54,151 bases of DNA, from NCBI GenBank assembly GCA_022779345.1, contig JALFTG010000023.1:1-54151 (forward strand), read 5' to 3'. A program made the translations under genes and the position numbers. The DNA is from Oscillospiraceae bacterium. Lineage in GTDB: Bacteria; Bacillota; Clostridia; Oscillospirales; Oscillospiraceae. Positions 1-7,514 of the stretch are shown here, in pieces (within the stretch, counting starts at the first letter, position 1; every line of letters starts with the position of its first letter). The notes below the pieces were generated by a model. That model had not been told where the DNA came from, ran no database searches, and saw only the letters and a list, made by a program, of their open reading frames with translations.

Positions 1-1977
1 CCCTTTTTTGTCCAGATATCTGGCCAGCTTCACCCGCTGGCGCTCGCCGCCGGACAGGGTGCTCAGGGGCTGGCCCAGAGACAGGTACGGCAGGCCCACC
101 TCCACCATGGCGTTCAGGGCCTTGCGGATCTTTCTGTTATCCCGGAAGAACTCCAGGGCCTCCCCGGCGGACATGGCCAGGATCTCCACGATGTTCTTCC
201 CGTGATACCGGTAGGACAGGGCTTCTTCGCTGTACCGGCTTCCCTCGCAGGCCTCGCACACGGTGGTGACCGGGTCCATGAACACCAGCTCCGTCACCAC
301 AGCGCCCCGGCCGTGGCACACCGGACAGCCGCCCTTGCTGTTGAAGGAAAACAGGGACGCATCCACTCCGTTCTCCGCCGCCATGACCTTGCGGATCTCA
401 TCGAAGAACCCCAGGAAGGTGGCGGGGGTGGACCGGCCCGTGGCCGTCACCGGGTACTGATCCACCAGCACCACCCGGTCGGCGTACTGCTTCGCGAACA
501 CATCCCGGATCAGGGAACTTTTCCCCGATCCCGCCACACCGGTGACCACGGTGAGCACATGCAGCGGGATGTCCGCGTCAGCGTGCTTCAGGTTGTGGAT
601 ACAGGCGTCCCGGACCGGGAGGAAGGCTTTCGGCGTCCGGGGATGGGATTTCAGGGGCACGATGTGCTTCATGGCCTCGCCGGTGCGGGTGCCGGAGGAG
701 AGCAGGGCCTCATAGCTACCCTGAAACAGAATCTCGCCCCCGTGCTTCCCGGCGCCGGGGCCTACATCGATCACCTCGTCGGCGATGGAGATCACATCCC
801 GGTCGTGCTCCACCACCAGCACCGTGTTGCCCTTGTCCCGGAGGTTGCGGAGCAGGTCCGTCATCCGGTGCACATCCCGGGGATGCATCCCGGTGCTGGG
901 CTCATCGAAGATGTAGGTCATGCCGGTGAGGGCGCTGCCCATATACCGCACCAGTTTCAGCCGCTGGGCCTCGCCCCCGGACAGGGTGGAGGATTCCCGG
1001 TCCATGGACAGGTAGGGCAGGCCGATGTCGATCATCCGGGTGAGCGTGGCGGTCAGGGAGGCGGTGATGGACTGCGCCCGGGGATCATCGATGGTCCGGA
1101 GGACTTCCCGCAGCTGCGTGAACTCCATGGCACTCATCTCGTCGATGGTGTACCCCGCCACCTTGCAGGACAGGGCCGCCTGGTTCAGCCGTTTGCCGCG
1201 GCACACCGGGCAGGGTTTCTCCTCCACCAGGTACATCAGCCGCTTCACGCTGGCCTCCTTCAGCTGGGAGGTGTCCCGGTTCAGGAGCATCCGGTGGAGA
1301 TAGTGGGAGATGCCGTCCACCTTTTTGTGCAGCCGCTTTCCGTCGGGGGTGTCGGCGCCGTACAGGACCCGGTTGCGCTCCTGCTCGGTGAAGTCCTTCC
1401 ACTTCTTGTCCAGGGGGAAGATGCCGGACTCGGCGTACTGCTTCCAGTACCAGTTGCCCACATGGAAGGCGGGCAGGTCGGCCATGCCCTCGTTCCAGGT
1501 CTTTTCCGGGTCGATGCGGCCCTCGATGTCGATGGTCATGACCTTGCCAATGCCGGAGCATTCCGGGCACATGCCGTTGGGGTCGTTGAAGGAGAAGAAG
1601 GACGCTGTACCCACATGGGGCTGGCCGATGCGGGCGTACAGAAGACGCACGGCGGCGTACAGGTCGCTGATGGTGCCCACGGTGGACCGGGCGTTGCCCC
1701 CCAGCCGGGACTGGTCCACGATGACAGAGGCAGAGAGATTGTCGATGCGCTCCGCTTTCGGTTTTTCGTACTTGGGGAGACGGCCCCGGATGAAGGCGGT
1801 ATAGGTCTCGTTCATCTGCCGCTGGCTCTCGGCGGCGATGGTGTCGAACACGATGCTGGACTTGCCGGAGCCGGACACGCCGGTGAACACCACGATCTTC
1901 CCTTTCGGGATGTCCAGGGAGACATTTTTCAGGTTGTTCTGCTGCAGCCCGCGGATAATGATATGATCCTGTGTCAT
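1..1977 (-). CDS. UvrA-paralogue ABC ATPase (excinuclease-like), 3' end cut by window
   Basis: Excinuclease ABC subunit A-like protein; 659 codons are visible and the C-terminus lies beyond base 1. It has tandem ABC ATPase halves. The first Walker A (GVSGSGKS) is near residue 30, then a CPEC zinc module and a second CPVC module, signature STLSGGEAQR, Walker B IFDEPSTGMHP, then a second Walker A (GVAGSGKS), a CPVC...CEAC zinc module and a second signature LSTLSGGERQR at the window edge. The order matches the compact UvrA paralogues (DrrC-like, linked to resistance to DNA-intercalating drugs) rather than the longer repair UvrA with its UvrB-binding insert. Start ATG 1977 has GAGGA upstream; an in-frame ATG at 1998 is the alternative. 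The gene follows a yjdF gene that is probably riboswitch-controlled. Role in repair versus drug tolerance is inferred. Confidence 0.9.
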   Translation of the reverse strand, partial: MTQDHIIIRGLQQNNLKNVSLDIPKGKIVVFTGVSGSGKSSIVFDTIAAESQRQMNETYTAFIRGRLPKYEKPKAERIDNLSASVIVDQSRLGGNARSTVGTISDLYAAVRLLYARIGQPHVGTASFFSFNDPNGMCPECSGIGKVMTIDIEGRIDPEKTWNEGMADLPAFHVGNWYWKQYAESGIFPLDKKWKDFTEQERNRVLYGADTPDGKRLHKKVDGISHYLHRMLLNRDTSQLKEASVKRLMYLVEEKPCPVCRGKRLNQAALSCKVAGYTIDEMSAMEFTQLREVLRTIDDPRAQSITASLTATLTRMIDIGLPYLSMDRESSTLSGGEAQRLKLVRYMGSALTGMTYIFDEPSTGMHPRDVHRMTDLLRNLRDKGNTVLVVEHDRDVISIADEVIDVGPGAGKHGGEILFQGSYEALLSSGTRTGEAMKHIVPLKSHPRTPKAFLPVRDACIHNLKHADADIPLHVLTVVTGVAGSGKSSLIRDVFAKQYADRVVLVDQYPVTATGRSTPATFLGFFDEIRKVMAAENGVDASLFSFNSKGGCPVCHGRGAVVTELVFMDPVTTVCEACEGSRYSEEALSYRYHGKNIVEILAMSAGEALEFFRDNRKIRKALNAMVEVGLPYLSLGQPLSTLSGGERQRVKLARYLDKKG

Positions 1978-2012
1978 CAGTTTTTCCTCGCTTTCCATGT
2001 GATCCTGTGTCT

Positions 2013-2041
2013 ATCTTACAGTAAACAATTTTTAATGTAAA
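2013..2041 (-). promoter_or_regulatory. promoter of UvrA-like gene with GTAAAC direct repeats
   Basis: Reading the minus strand, -35 TTTACA (2041-2036), a 17-base spacer and -10 TAAGAT (2018-2013) lie upstream of the UvrA-like start. On the plus strand GTAAAC occurs twice, at 2021-2026 and 2037-2042, across the spacer and -35. This spacing could be an operator, but no regulator is identified. Confidence 0.55.
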
Positions 2042-2087
2042 CAGCTGATTTTTCTCGATTTTTCTTGCTGTTTTCGGATTTTTTCTT

Positions 2088-2131
2088 TTAAAAACCGGGG
2101 AAGGCACCGGAACATGGCGTTCCGATGCCTT
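2088..2131 (-). terminator. rho-independent terminator after yjdF
   Basis: A 13-bp stem (2131-2119 with 2113-2101, including a G-U pair) starts six bases past the yjdF stop. On the minus strand it is followed by CCCCGG and TTTTT. It separates yjdF from the UvrA-like gene, which has its own promoter. Confidence 0.6.
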
Positions 2132-2136
2132 TCTTC

Positions 2137-2556
2137 TCAATGTCCCCGGTGCTTCTGTCTGCGTTTTTCCTGCCGCAGGGCATACTGCCGGTCCTTTTCC
2201 GCGTCCCTATGCTCCCGTCCCCGCTCCGTCCGCTCTGCTTTCCGCTGTTCCTGCTGGAGCTTCAGGGCCTGCCGGGCTTTTGTGCCCACGCCGGCAGGCC
2301 GGGTCGCCCGGCGGATCTCCCGCTGCAGGCGTTTGGGATTGACGGCGTGCTCCGCCATGGGTGCGGCCTTCACGGGCAGGCTGAATGGAAGGTGCTTCCA
2401 GTTTTTCAGCAGGAAGTCATAGACCTCATAATCTTTCGGTTCGGCGCCGAAGGTGATCTTGCACACCTCATAGCGCCCGTCCCATTCCCGCTCGTACACA
2501 CCGATCCAGAACGGGTCCTCAAACAGGACCGTCAGCACGGCTTTTCCGGTTTCCAT
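2137..2556 (-). CDS. yjdF: YjdF family RNA-binding-like protein (DUF2992)
   Basis: A 139-residue soluble protein. The N-terminal ~65 residues form the typical YjdF domain (VLFEDPFWIGVYER, KITFGAEPKDYEVYDFLL). The C-terminal ~60 residues are a highly charged Arg/Lys/Gln helix, as in family members annotated as RNA-binding. Start ATG 2556 has AAAAGGAGGG 7 bases upstream; upstream in-frame starts would lie inside the leader structure. In other Firmicutes the gene sits under the yjdF riboswitch, which binds azaaromatic compounds; the leader here fits that. The protein's biochemical role is not established. The next gene downstream is a UvrA paralogue, so both may serve defence against planar aromatic toxins (inference). 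Confidence 0.85.
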   Translation of the reverse strand: METGKAVLTVLFEDPFWIGVYEREWDGRYEVCKITFGAEPKDYEVYDFLLKNWKHLPFSLPVKAAPMAEHAVNPKRLQREIRRATRPAGVGTKARQALKLQQEQRKAERTERGREHRDAEKDRQYALRQEKRRQKHRGH

Positions 2557-2665
2557 AGGGGTCCCTCCTTTTCTTTGCTCTGGTGAATGCAGAGAACGGA
2601 CAACCAAAGGAGGCAGGTTACTGATCCCCCGCAGGGGACTCCCGGACTACCGGCCGGGATGTGTT
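2557..2665 (-). promoter_or_regulatory. probable yjdF (azaaromatic) riboswitch with anti-RBS
   Basis: In transcription order the leader has a hairpin CCCGG/CCGGG (2658-2641), a hairpin UCCCC/GGGGA (2638-2625), then CCUCCUUU (2613-2606), a hairpin CUCUG/CAGAG (2594-2578) and the RBS AAAGGAGG (2571-2564). CCUCCUUU is an exact complement of the RBS, so the RBS can be sequestered. This suggests translational control. Assignment to the yjdF class rests on this architecture plus the YjdF product; no covariance search was possible. Confidence 0.7.
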
Positions 2666-2690
2666 TTTATCTCTGCTGTGATGCATTTTG

Positions 2691-3626
2691 TCATGCCCTG
2701 CCGGACACTTCAAGGGTGCCGGAGGTGGTGCTGACTGTCCAGGTCTCCCCGCCACGGCCGGCGATGTAGGTCTTTTTGCCCTCCTGCCGCATGGGGATTC
2801 CGCTGCAGAAGCTGCCGGAAACCGTGCTGTACTCCAGCGTCAGGTCCCCGTCCTCCGGGACGGTCAGGTGCACGCTGCCGGACACGGTGCCGATCTCCCA
2901 GACACCCGCCGTGTCCGCCAGCGTCAGGTTCACGGTGCCACTGGTGCTGCCGATCTCCCCGCGCTCCGCCTGCCGGGCAGAGATGTTCACCGTGCCGGAG
3001 ACGGTCTCCACGGACAATTTCTCCACGGTGTCAACGGTCACCTCCAGTGAGCCGGAAGTGGAGGATACTTCCGCCCTGTCCAGCATGCCGGGAGCTTCCA
3101 GCGCCACAGCGCCGGACACAGTGCCAACAGACACCCGCTCCGCTCCGTACACACTGGCAGACACAGCTCCGCTGGTGGTGCCCCAGCCGATTTCCCGGGC
3201 GTGAAGCTCCGGGACATCGATGTCCCCGGAGACGGTGGTGATGTCCGCGCTCTCCAGGGTCAGGCCCGCCGGGAGGGTGACGATGAGGGTCTTTTCCAGA
3301 TTGCCAACAGTCACCTTGCCGGAGGCGCAGAACCGCAGGCGCAGGGTGTCCCCGTCCAGCCACCAGTGCATGGTGGTCTCCCTGGTCAGCGCCTTGCCGG
3401 ACTGTTCCGTGAAGGACAGCGCGTCCCCGGTGCCGTAGCGCAGTTCTACCTGTCCGTTGAGCCACTGGATGTCCAGGTGCTTCACGGTGTCCGTCACCCG
3501 GCCGGAGCCGACAGTGTACTTGTCCGGGTGGTCATAGGTAAAGGTCATATAGTTTCCGCCGCTTCTGCAGCCGGTGAGCACCAGGGCGCACACCGCCGCC
3601 GTGGCAAGCAGGATCAGTTTTTTCAC
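2691..3626 (-). CDS. DUF4097 family beta-repeat lipoprotein
   Basis: A 311-residue surface lipoprotein. The signal peptide has a hydrophobic core (LILLATAAVCALVL) and lipobox LTGC, with Cys19 the likely lipidated residue. The remainder is a series of ~20-residue beta repeats with recurring TVSGxV/STSGxL elements (about residues 130-305), typical of DUF4097 beta-solenoid/adhesin-like proteins. These often accompany PspC-type envelope stress proteins; a PspC gene lies upstream in the same operon. The start codon is GTG at 3626 with AAGGAG seven bases before it; it overlaps the stop of the preceding acetyltransferase remnant. It is the last gene of the long minus-strand operon. Ligand unknown. 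Confidence 0.8.
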   Translation of the reverse strand: MKKLILLATAAVCALVLTGCRSGGNYMTFTYDHPDKYTVGSGRVTDTVKHLDIQWLNGQVELRYGTGDALSFTEQSGKALTRETTMHWWLDGDTLRLRFCASGKVTVGNLEKTLIVTLPAGLTLESADITTVSGDIDVPELHAREIGWGTTSGAVSASVYGAERVSVGTVSGAVALEAPGMLDRAEVSSTSGSLEVTVDTVEKLSVETVSGTVNISARQAERGEIGSTSGTVNLTLADTAGVWEIGTVSGSVHLTVPEDGDLTLEYSTVSGSFCSGIPMRQEGKKTYIAGRGGETWTVSTTSGTLEVSGRA

Positions 3627-3763
3627 GGTTTCTCCTTTCCTTCACAACGCATGGGCGTGAAATGCAGGCCGTCCCGGAGATTGTCCAGCACATGGGGATT
3701 ATTCAGGGCCGCCGCCAGATCCGGGGCGTCGGAGATGCGCCAGGGGCGCAGTTCAAAGGTCAT
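3623..3763 (-). pseudogene. truncated GNAT (RimJ/RimL-like) acetyltransferase remnant
   Basis: A 46-codon reading frame too short for a working enzyme. Its first ~33 residues (MTFELRPWRISDAPDLAAAL, then NNPHVLDNLRDGL) match the N-terminal strand-helix of GNAT acetyltransferases of the RimJ/RimL type, normally ~170-180 residues. The acetyl-CoA-binding region is absent; after DGL the frame runs into 13 unrelated residues and stops at the start of the DUF4097 gene. It retains a good RBS (GGAG) and overlaps the upstream gene's stop, so the reading position in the operon is intact. An internal deletion joining the 5' end to the DUF4097 leader is the simplest explanation. It could also now act as a coupling peptide. 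Confidence 0.65.
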
Positions 3764-4208
3764 GGGAAGCTCCTTTCTCCAGAGCGTTTTTCACACTGAT
3801 GGTGATGTGGCAGGGTGCAAAGGCCACCGCTGCCGCCAGCAAGGGTAAATTCCGGGCCGCAGCGCCGCAGAACAGAAACAGCGCCGAGGGCAGAACGGAC
3901 AGGGCAATGGCCCGGAACAGGCCGTCCCGGTTCCACCAGACCAGCCATACCAGACAGTAGGCCGCTGTCAACAGCGCGCTCACCAGCAGATACACCGTCC
4001 TGCCGCACCACAGGCCCAGGTACAGGGGCGGGATACGGACAATCATGAACCCAAAGCAGCCGAACCGGCCGGTCTGCTCCAGCAGTTCCACCCACCGGTT
4101 CCGCCACAGGTTCTCAAATCCCTCCGGGTGTGCCCGGGCAAACAGCGCATTCGGCACCAGAATCACCGCCATCAGAGCAAGACCGTACCAGTCCATCCAG
4201 TTTGTCAT
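3753..4208 (-). CDS. small integral membrane protein, function unknown
   Basis: A 151-residue protein with about four to five hydrophobic segments (YGLALMAVILVPNALF; FGFMIVRIPPLYLGLW; YLLVSALLTAAYCLVWLVWW; AIALSVLPSALFLFC; LLAAAVAFAPCHI). I recognise no catalytic motif. Start ATG 4208 has GAGGGGG upstream. The end overlaps the start of the acetyltransferase remnant, consistent with coupled translation within the operon. Likely cytoplasmic membrane; role unknown. Confidence 0.7.
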   Translation of the reverse strand: MTNWMDWYGLALMAVILVPNALFARAHPEGFENLWRNRWVELLEQTGRFGCFGFMIVRIPPLYLGLWCGRTVYLLVSALLTAAYCLVWLVWWNRDGLFRAIALSVLPSALFLFCGAAARNLPLLAAAVAFAPCHITISVKNALEKGASHDL

Positions 4209-4225
4209 TGTTCCCCCTCTTCTCA

Positions 4226-4434
4226 TCAGACAACCGTCCGGACAAACAGTACGGTCTGCTCCTTGATGGAGACTTTTTCACCTGCCAGTCATATGCCGTC
4301 AGATCCTCTTTATACCTCAGGAACGAGTGGTCCACCGGCACGCCGCAGATCTCTCCGATCTGCTGGAATGTCAGCGTCAGACGCTCCTCCGGGCATTGGG
4401 CCACATGGGTCCAGAGAGAATCATATTTGCTCAT
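4226..4434 (-). pseudogene. small conserved winged-helix-like protein, single-base frameshift
   Basis: Residues 1-53 read as a conserved ~70-residue clostridial family (MSKYDSLWTHVAQC..., GVPVDHSFLRYKEDL). The frame then breaks at a run of five A on the minus strand (4278-4274). One more A restores the expected ending (VKKVSIKEQTVLFVRTVV) with a stop at 4228-4226, just before the next gene's RBS. Without it the frame runs on into the next gene and stops at 4114. The natural fit of the restored stop supports a real or sequencing-derived single-base loss. The start ATG overlaps the stop of the preceding gene. Function unknown; possibly a small regulator. Confidence 0.65.
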
Positions 4435-4948
4435 GCCCTGCCTCTTCCAGTTCCGCGCCGTAGCGGAAGATCAGAGACACCAGGATCAGCACACCGCCGG
4501 TGATCACACAGCCGCCGCTGCTGATGTCCACATCCGGCGTCAGGCCGAAACAGCCGTAGATCACCGCGGAGATGATCACCGCCACAAGAGGCAGCACGAT
4601 GATGCGGATGCCCAGTTTTTTCACCGTGTCCGCACCGGAGACGGTGAAGGGCGTGCCTGCCGCCTCCTCGGCTTTCAGATACTGCCAGGCAAACAGAAAC
4701 AGCACGCCGTCGGTGAGGGTCATCACAGCGGCGCTCAGCAGTGCGCAGATGCCGGCGTGCACCTCCGCCACGCCGGACACGGCGACAAAACGGCCGTCAA
4801 GATACAGCGCGGTGCCGTTTTTCCAGATCAGCAGGCACACGAGGGCCGCAACGGCCAGTCCTGCTGCTACAAAGCACAATATCATGGCCGCTTTGGCCAG
4901 AACCCGAAAAACATGAAAGATCTTTTGCAGTTTTTCCAATGCAGTCAT
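4421..4948 (-). CDS. DUF2975-like integral membrane protein
   Basis: A 175-residue protein with four predicted membrane spans (AAMILCFVAAGLAVAALVCLL; ICALLSAAVMTLTDGVLFLF; IIVLPLVAVIISAVIYGCFG; ITGGVLILVSLIFRYGAELE). The layout of an N-terminal amphipathic helix, two spans, a charged loop and two spans resembles DUF2975 proteins, though similarity is judged by eye. Start ATG 4948 overlaps the stop of the preceding frame (ATGA) with GGGAGG upstream. Probably an operon partner of the neighbouring membrane proteins; role unknown. Confidence 0.65.
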   Translation of the reverse strand: MTALEKLQKIFHVFRVLAKAAMILCFVAAGLAVAALVCLLIWKNGTALYLDGRFVAVSGVAEVHAGICALLSAAVMTLTDGVLFLFAWQYLKAEEAAGTPFTVSGADTVKKLGIRIIVLPLVAVIISAVIYGCFGLTPDVDISSGGCVITGGVLILVSLIFRYGAELEEAGHEQI

Positions 4949-5228
4949 GGGGGTTTCCTCCCTTTCCCAATATCATAGGCCAGCCCCGCCGCCAGCGCCG
5001 CGGCGGCCCAGCAGATGCCCGCAGCGGGCACTTTCCGGCACACCACGGCGAGGATGCCGCCCAGAAGGCCCAGCACCGCCAGGACCGCCAGCACAGTCAC
5101 CGGGGCTGTCCGGACCGGACGGCGTTCGCACCGGGGCAGCCGTTTTCCGCCGGCGTGATATGCCCGGCAGGCGGCGCAGTCCCCGCGGCGGGGCAGCTTT
5201 GCTTTCTGCAGGGGCAGGCATTGTTCAT
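4945..5228 (-). pseudogene. Cys-rich N-terminus plus two-TM small protein, single-base frameshift
   Basis: The gene begins at ATG 5228 (ATGA overlap with the preceding stop) and reads MNNACPCRKQSCP. After a run of four C on the minus strand (5193-5190) the conserved continuation (RRGDCAACRAYHAGGK, LPRCER) is in the +1 frame. One extra C joins both parts into a 94-residue protein. The N-terminus has six cysteines in a CPC...CP...CAAC pattern, probably metal-binding. The C-terminus has two hydrophobic spans (VTVLAVLAVLGLLGGILAVV; AAGICWAAAALAAGLAYDIG). The last codon overlaps the next gene's ATG. It is the second homopolymer-length break in this operon. Confidence 0.65.
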
Positions 5229-5686
5229 GGCGTCCTCCGTTTCCAGAGCAGCACCTCCGCATCCGCCCCCTCCGGGCCGAACGCGCATACCAGAAGATAC
5301 CGGTCATCGGCGGCGATGCCCAGGCACCGGGTGCCATCCTCCGGCTGGAACAGATTGCCCAGACAGATGTCATCATCCCGGAGCAGTTTCGCCTTCTGCC
5401 CGTTGGGCAGGGTGTATTCCAGATTCACGAAGGCCCCCCGGAGGGCGTTCAGGTCCGTGACCGGGGGCAGACCGGAGATGTGCAGGGCGTTGAACTCGGC
5501 GATAAGGGCCGCTTTCGTGGCACAGGCGCCGCCGCAGGCTCCGCAGTCCGTCTGGCCCCGGTCCCGGCAGCACTCCGCCAGTACACAGTTCCCGCCGAAG
5601 GGGTGCCCCCCGGTTTTCCGGCAGCCGCCGCAGGCTGCCTGCATGGGGCACAGGCCGCAGTCTGCGCCGCAGATGGTTTCGTTCAT
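5225..5686 (-). CDS. DUF3795 cysteine-rich protein
   Basis: A 153-residue soluble protein. The N-terminal half holds the DUF3795 cysteine pattern (CGADCGLCPMQAACGGCR, a second cluster CVLAECC, then CGACGGAC), probably binding zinc or an Fe-S cluster. The C-terminal half (~residues 85-153) looks like a small beta domain. Start ATG 5686 has GAGGGA upstream; an earlier in-frame start would overlap the permease gene. It sits between an ABC-2 permease and small membrane proteins in the operon. Function unknown. Confidence 0.75.
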   Translation of the reverse strand: MNETICGADCGLCPMQAACGGCRKTGGHPFGGNCVLAECCRDRGQTDCGACGGACATKAALIAEFNALHISGLPPVTDLNALRGAFVNLEYTLPNGQKAKLLRDDDICLGNLFQPEDGTRCLGIAADDRYLLVCAFGPEGADAEVLLWKRRTP

Positions 5687-5696
5687 ACACAATCCC

Positions 5697-6599
5697 TCAT
5701 TTCCGTTTCCGTCCCAGCAGGACATTCATGATAATATAAATTCCCACCACAATCACAATGGACGCGGCCAGTACGGCGTACATGGCGGGCACTTCCACCC
5801 GCCCGCCAAGAAAATACAGGTTGCAGTCCACGCTGTCCCGGATGGCCTCCACCACTTCCGCCGGGAAGCCCCGGGCCTCCATCTCGGTGAAAACACCCCG
5901 GAGGGCATGATTGCGCAGGAGGGATGTGCCGTATGTGCCGGGCAGGAAGGACAGCACCTTCTGCAGGCTCTCAGAAAACTGGGAGATGGGCATATAGGCC
6001 CCGCACAAAAAGCCGTAGCCCGCACTGACAATGGTGCCCACGGCGCTCATCTGCCCCTGGGTGGACAGGCAGCAGTTCACGATACTGGACAGCGCCGTGC
6101 CGAACAGCACCAGCAAAACCACATCCAGAATCAGCAATGCCGCATCCGCCCCAGTCAGATACCAGCCCACATACCGGAGATACAGCAGGCACACCGCCGT
6201 GGCAGTCAGGCAGACCAGCAAGGTGGACAGAAGCGTGGAGAGATAATACCCCATGGCCAGCGTTCCGCTTTTCACCGGGGTGATGGTCAGGTCCCGGCGG
6301 GCGCCGGTGATTTTGTCCTGAACCATCAGCAGGTTGGAACAGAAGGCCACGGTGACGCAGCACACCGCCAGCAGGGAGGACACCAGCTGTCCGCCCACAC
6401 AGCCGCCGATCAGGCTGTCCGGAACGGACACCCCCGCCGCTTCCAGCGCGGAGCGGAAAGAGTCCTCATACACATTGCTCAGGAAGGCGGCATACAGCAC
6501 CAGCAGGATCACCGGGGTGATCAGCGAGGTGAAGAACATCCCCCGATCCTTGAAAAACAGTCTGGTATTGCGCCTGACCAGTGCAGAAAGTCCCGTCAT
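5697..6599 (-). CDS. ABC-2 type transporter permease
   Basis: A 300-residue membrane permease of the ABC-2 family. There is one N-terminal span (SLITPVILLVLYAAFL), a large extracytoplasmic loop (~residues 43-75), four further spans to ~residue 195 and one C-terminal span (AVLAASIVIVVGIYIIMNVL). The LTITPVKSGTLAMGYYLSTL stretch is the typical ABC-2 membrane-entry region. It overlaps the preceding ATPase gene by 4 bases and surely pairs with it. Such exporters move drugs, peptides or lipids; the substrate cannot be read from sequence. The LytTR/DUF3021 neighbourhood hints at a peptide or bacteriocin-related role (inference). Confidence 0.9.
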   Translation of the reverse strand: MTGLSALVRRNTRLFFKDRGMFFTSLITPVILLVLYAAFLSNVYEDSFRSALEAAGVSVPDSLIGGCVGGQLVSSLLAVCCVTVAFCSNLLMVQDKITGARRDLTITPVKSGTLAMGYYLSTLLSTLLVCLTATAVCLLYLRYVGWYLTGADAALLILDVVLLVLFGTALSSIVNCCLSTQGQMSAVGTIVSAGYGFLCGAYMPISQFSESLQKVLSFLPGTYGTSLLRNHALRGVFTEMEARGFPAEVVEAIRDSVDCNLYFLGGRVEVPAMYAVLAASIVIVVGIYIIMNVLLGRKRK

Positions 6600-7510
6600 T
6601 GGCCCGCACCTCCCGGCAGTTTCTTCCCGGTGACCGCCAGGAACACATCGTCCATCCGGCCCTTCACGATCTCATAGTCCCGGAACAGTTCCGGGCGGGC
6701 CAGGATCAGGTCTGTGGCGGCGGCGGTGTCCGGCACGGCGATGCGCCAGCCGTCCCGCACCGGCTCACAGGGGCGGTCCAGGGACCGGGCCTGGGCCTCC
6801 GTCACGCCGTAGAGGGTGATGAAGTCCCCGGTATAGGTATTTTTCAGCGCCAGAGGTGTGCCCTCGGCGGCGATCTTTCCACTGTCCAGGATCACCACAT
6901 AATCCCCGTCTGCCGCCTCCTCCATGTAGTGGGTGGTGAGGAACACGGTCATGTCCCGCTCCCGGCGCAGACGCTCCACGGCGGCCCACAGCAGCTGCCG
7001 GGTCTGGGGGTCCAGCCCGGTGGTGGGCTCATCCAGGATCAGGATCCGGGGATTGTGGAGCAGCGCCCGGGCGATGTCGATCCGCCGGCGCTGGCCGCCG
7101 GACAGCTTTCCCACCGTGCGTTTCAGCAGTCCGCCCAGGTCCAGCAGATCCGTCAGTTCCTCCAGCCGGGACCGGAACGCCCGACCGGTGATGCCGTACA
7201 GGGCGGCCCGGCTTTCCAGATTATCCCGGACGGTGAGGGCCTGATCCAGCACGGAATTCTGGAACACCACGCCCAGACTGCGCCGGACGGCGTCCCCATC
7301 CCGGTCCGGGTCTTTCCCGCAGATACGCACAGTGCCGGCGTCCTTCTCCAGCTGGCCGCAAAGGATGGAAATCGTGGTGCTCTTCCCGGCGCCGTTGACG
7401 CCCAGGAAGGCAAACAGCTCCCCCTCCCGGACCTGAAAGCTCAGGTCCCGCACGGCCTGCACCTCTCCGAAGGATTTGGAGAGGTGCTCAATCTGAATCA
7501 CCGGTTCCAT
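6596..7510 (-). CDS. ABC transporter ATP-binding protein (DrrA/CcmA type)
   Basis: A 304-residue ATPase. Walker A GVNGAGKS is near residue 37, signature KLSGGQRRR near 133, Walker B ILILDEPTTGLDP, H-loop TTHYMEEA near residue 190, and a ~90-residue C-terminal domain as in DrrA-type exporters. It energises the permease directly downstream, which it overlaps by ATGA. Start ATG 7510 lies five bases past the pspC stop with GGGTGG upstream. Confidence 0.92.
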   Translation of the reverse strand: MEPVIQIEHLSKSFGEVQAVRDLSFQVREGELFAFLGVNGAGKSTTISILCGQLEKDAGTVRICGKDPDRDGDAVRRSLGVVFQNSVLDQALTVRDNLESRAALYGITGRAFRSRLEELTDLLDLGGLLKRTVGKLSGGQRRRIDIARALLHNPRILILDEPTTGLDPQTRQLLWAAVERLRRERDMTVFLTTHYMEEAADGDYVVILDSGKIAAEGTPLALKNTYTGDFITLYGVTEAQARSLDRPCEPVRDGWRIAVPDTAAATDLILARPELFRDYEIVKGRMDDVFLAVTGKKLPGGAGQ

Positions 7511-7514
7511 GGTC

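Noticed and set aside
202-2040. 612-codon open frame on the plus strand
   Set aside because: It is antisense to the UvrA-like gene; long antisense frames are expected in this GC-rich sequence and the translation has no family features.
5097-5376. Separate small proteins in two frames over the Cys-rich gene
   Set aside because: The two halves are best explained as one gene with a one-base frameshift, since Cys motif, operon overlaps and membrane part join cleanly.
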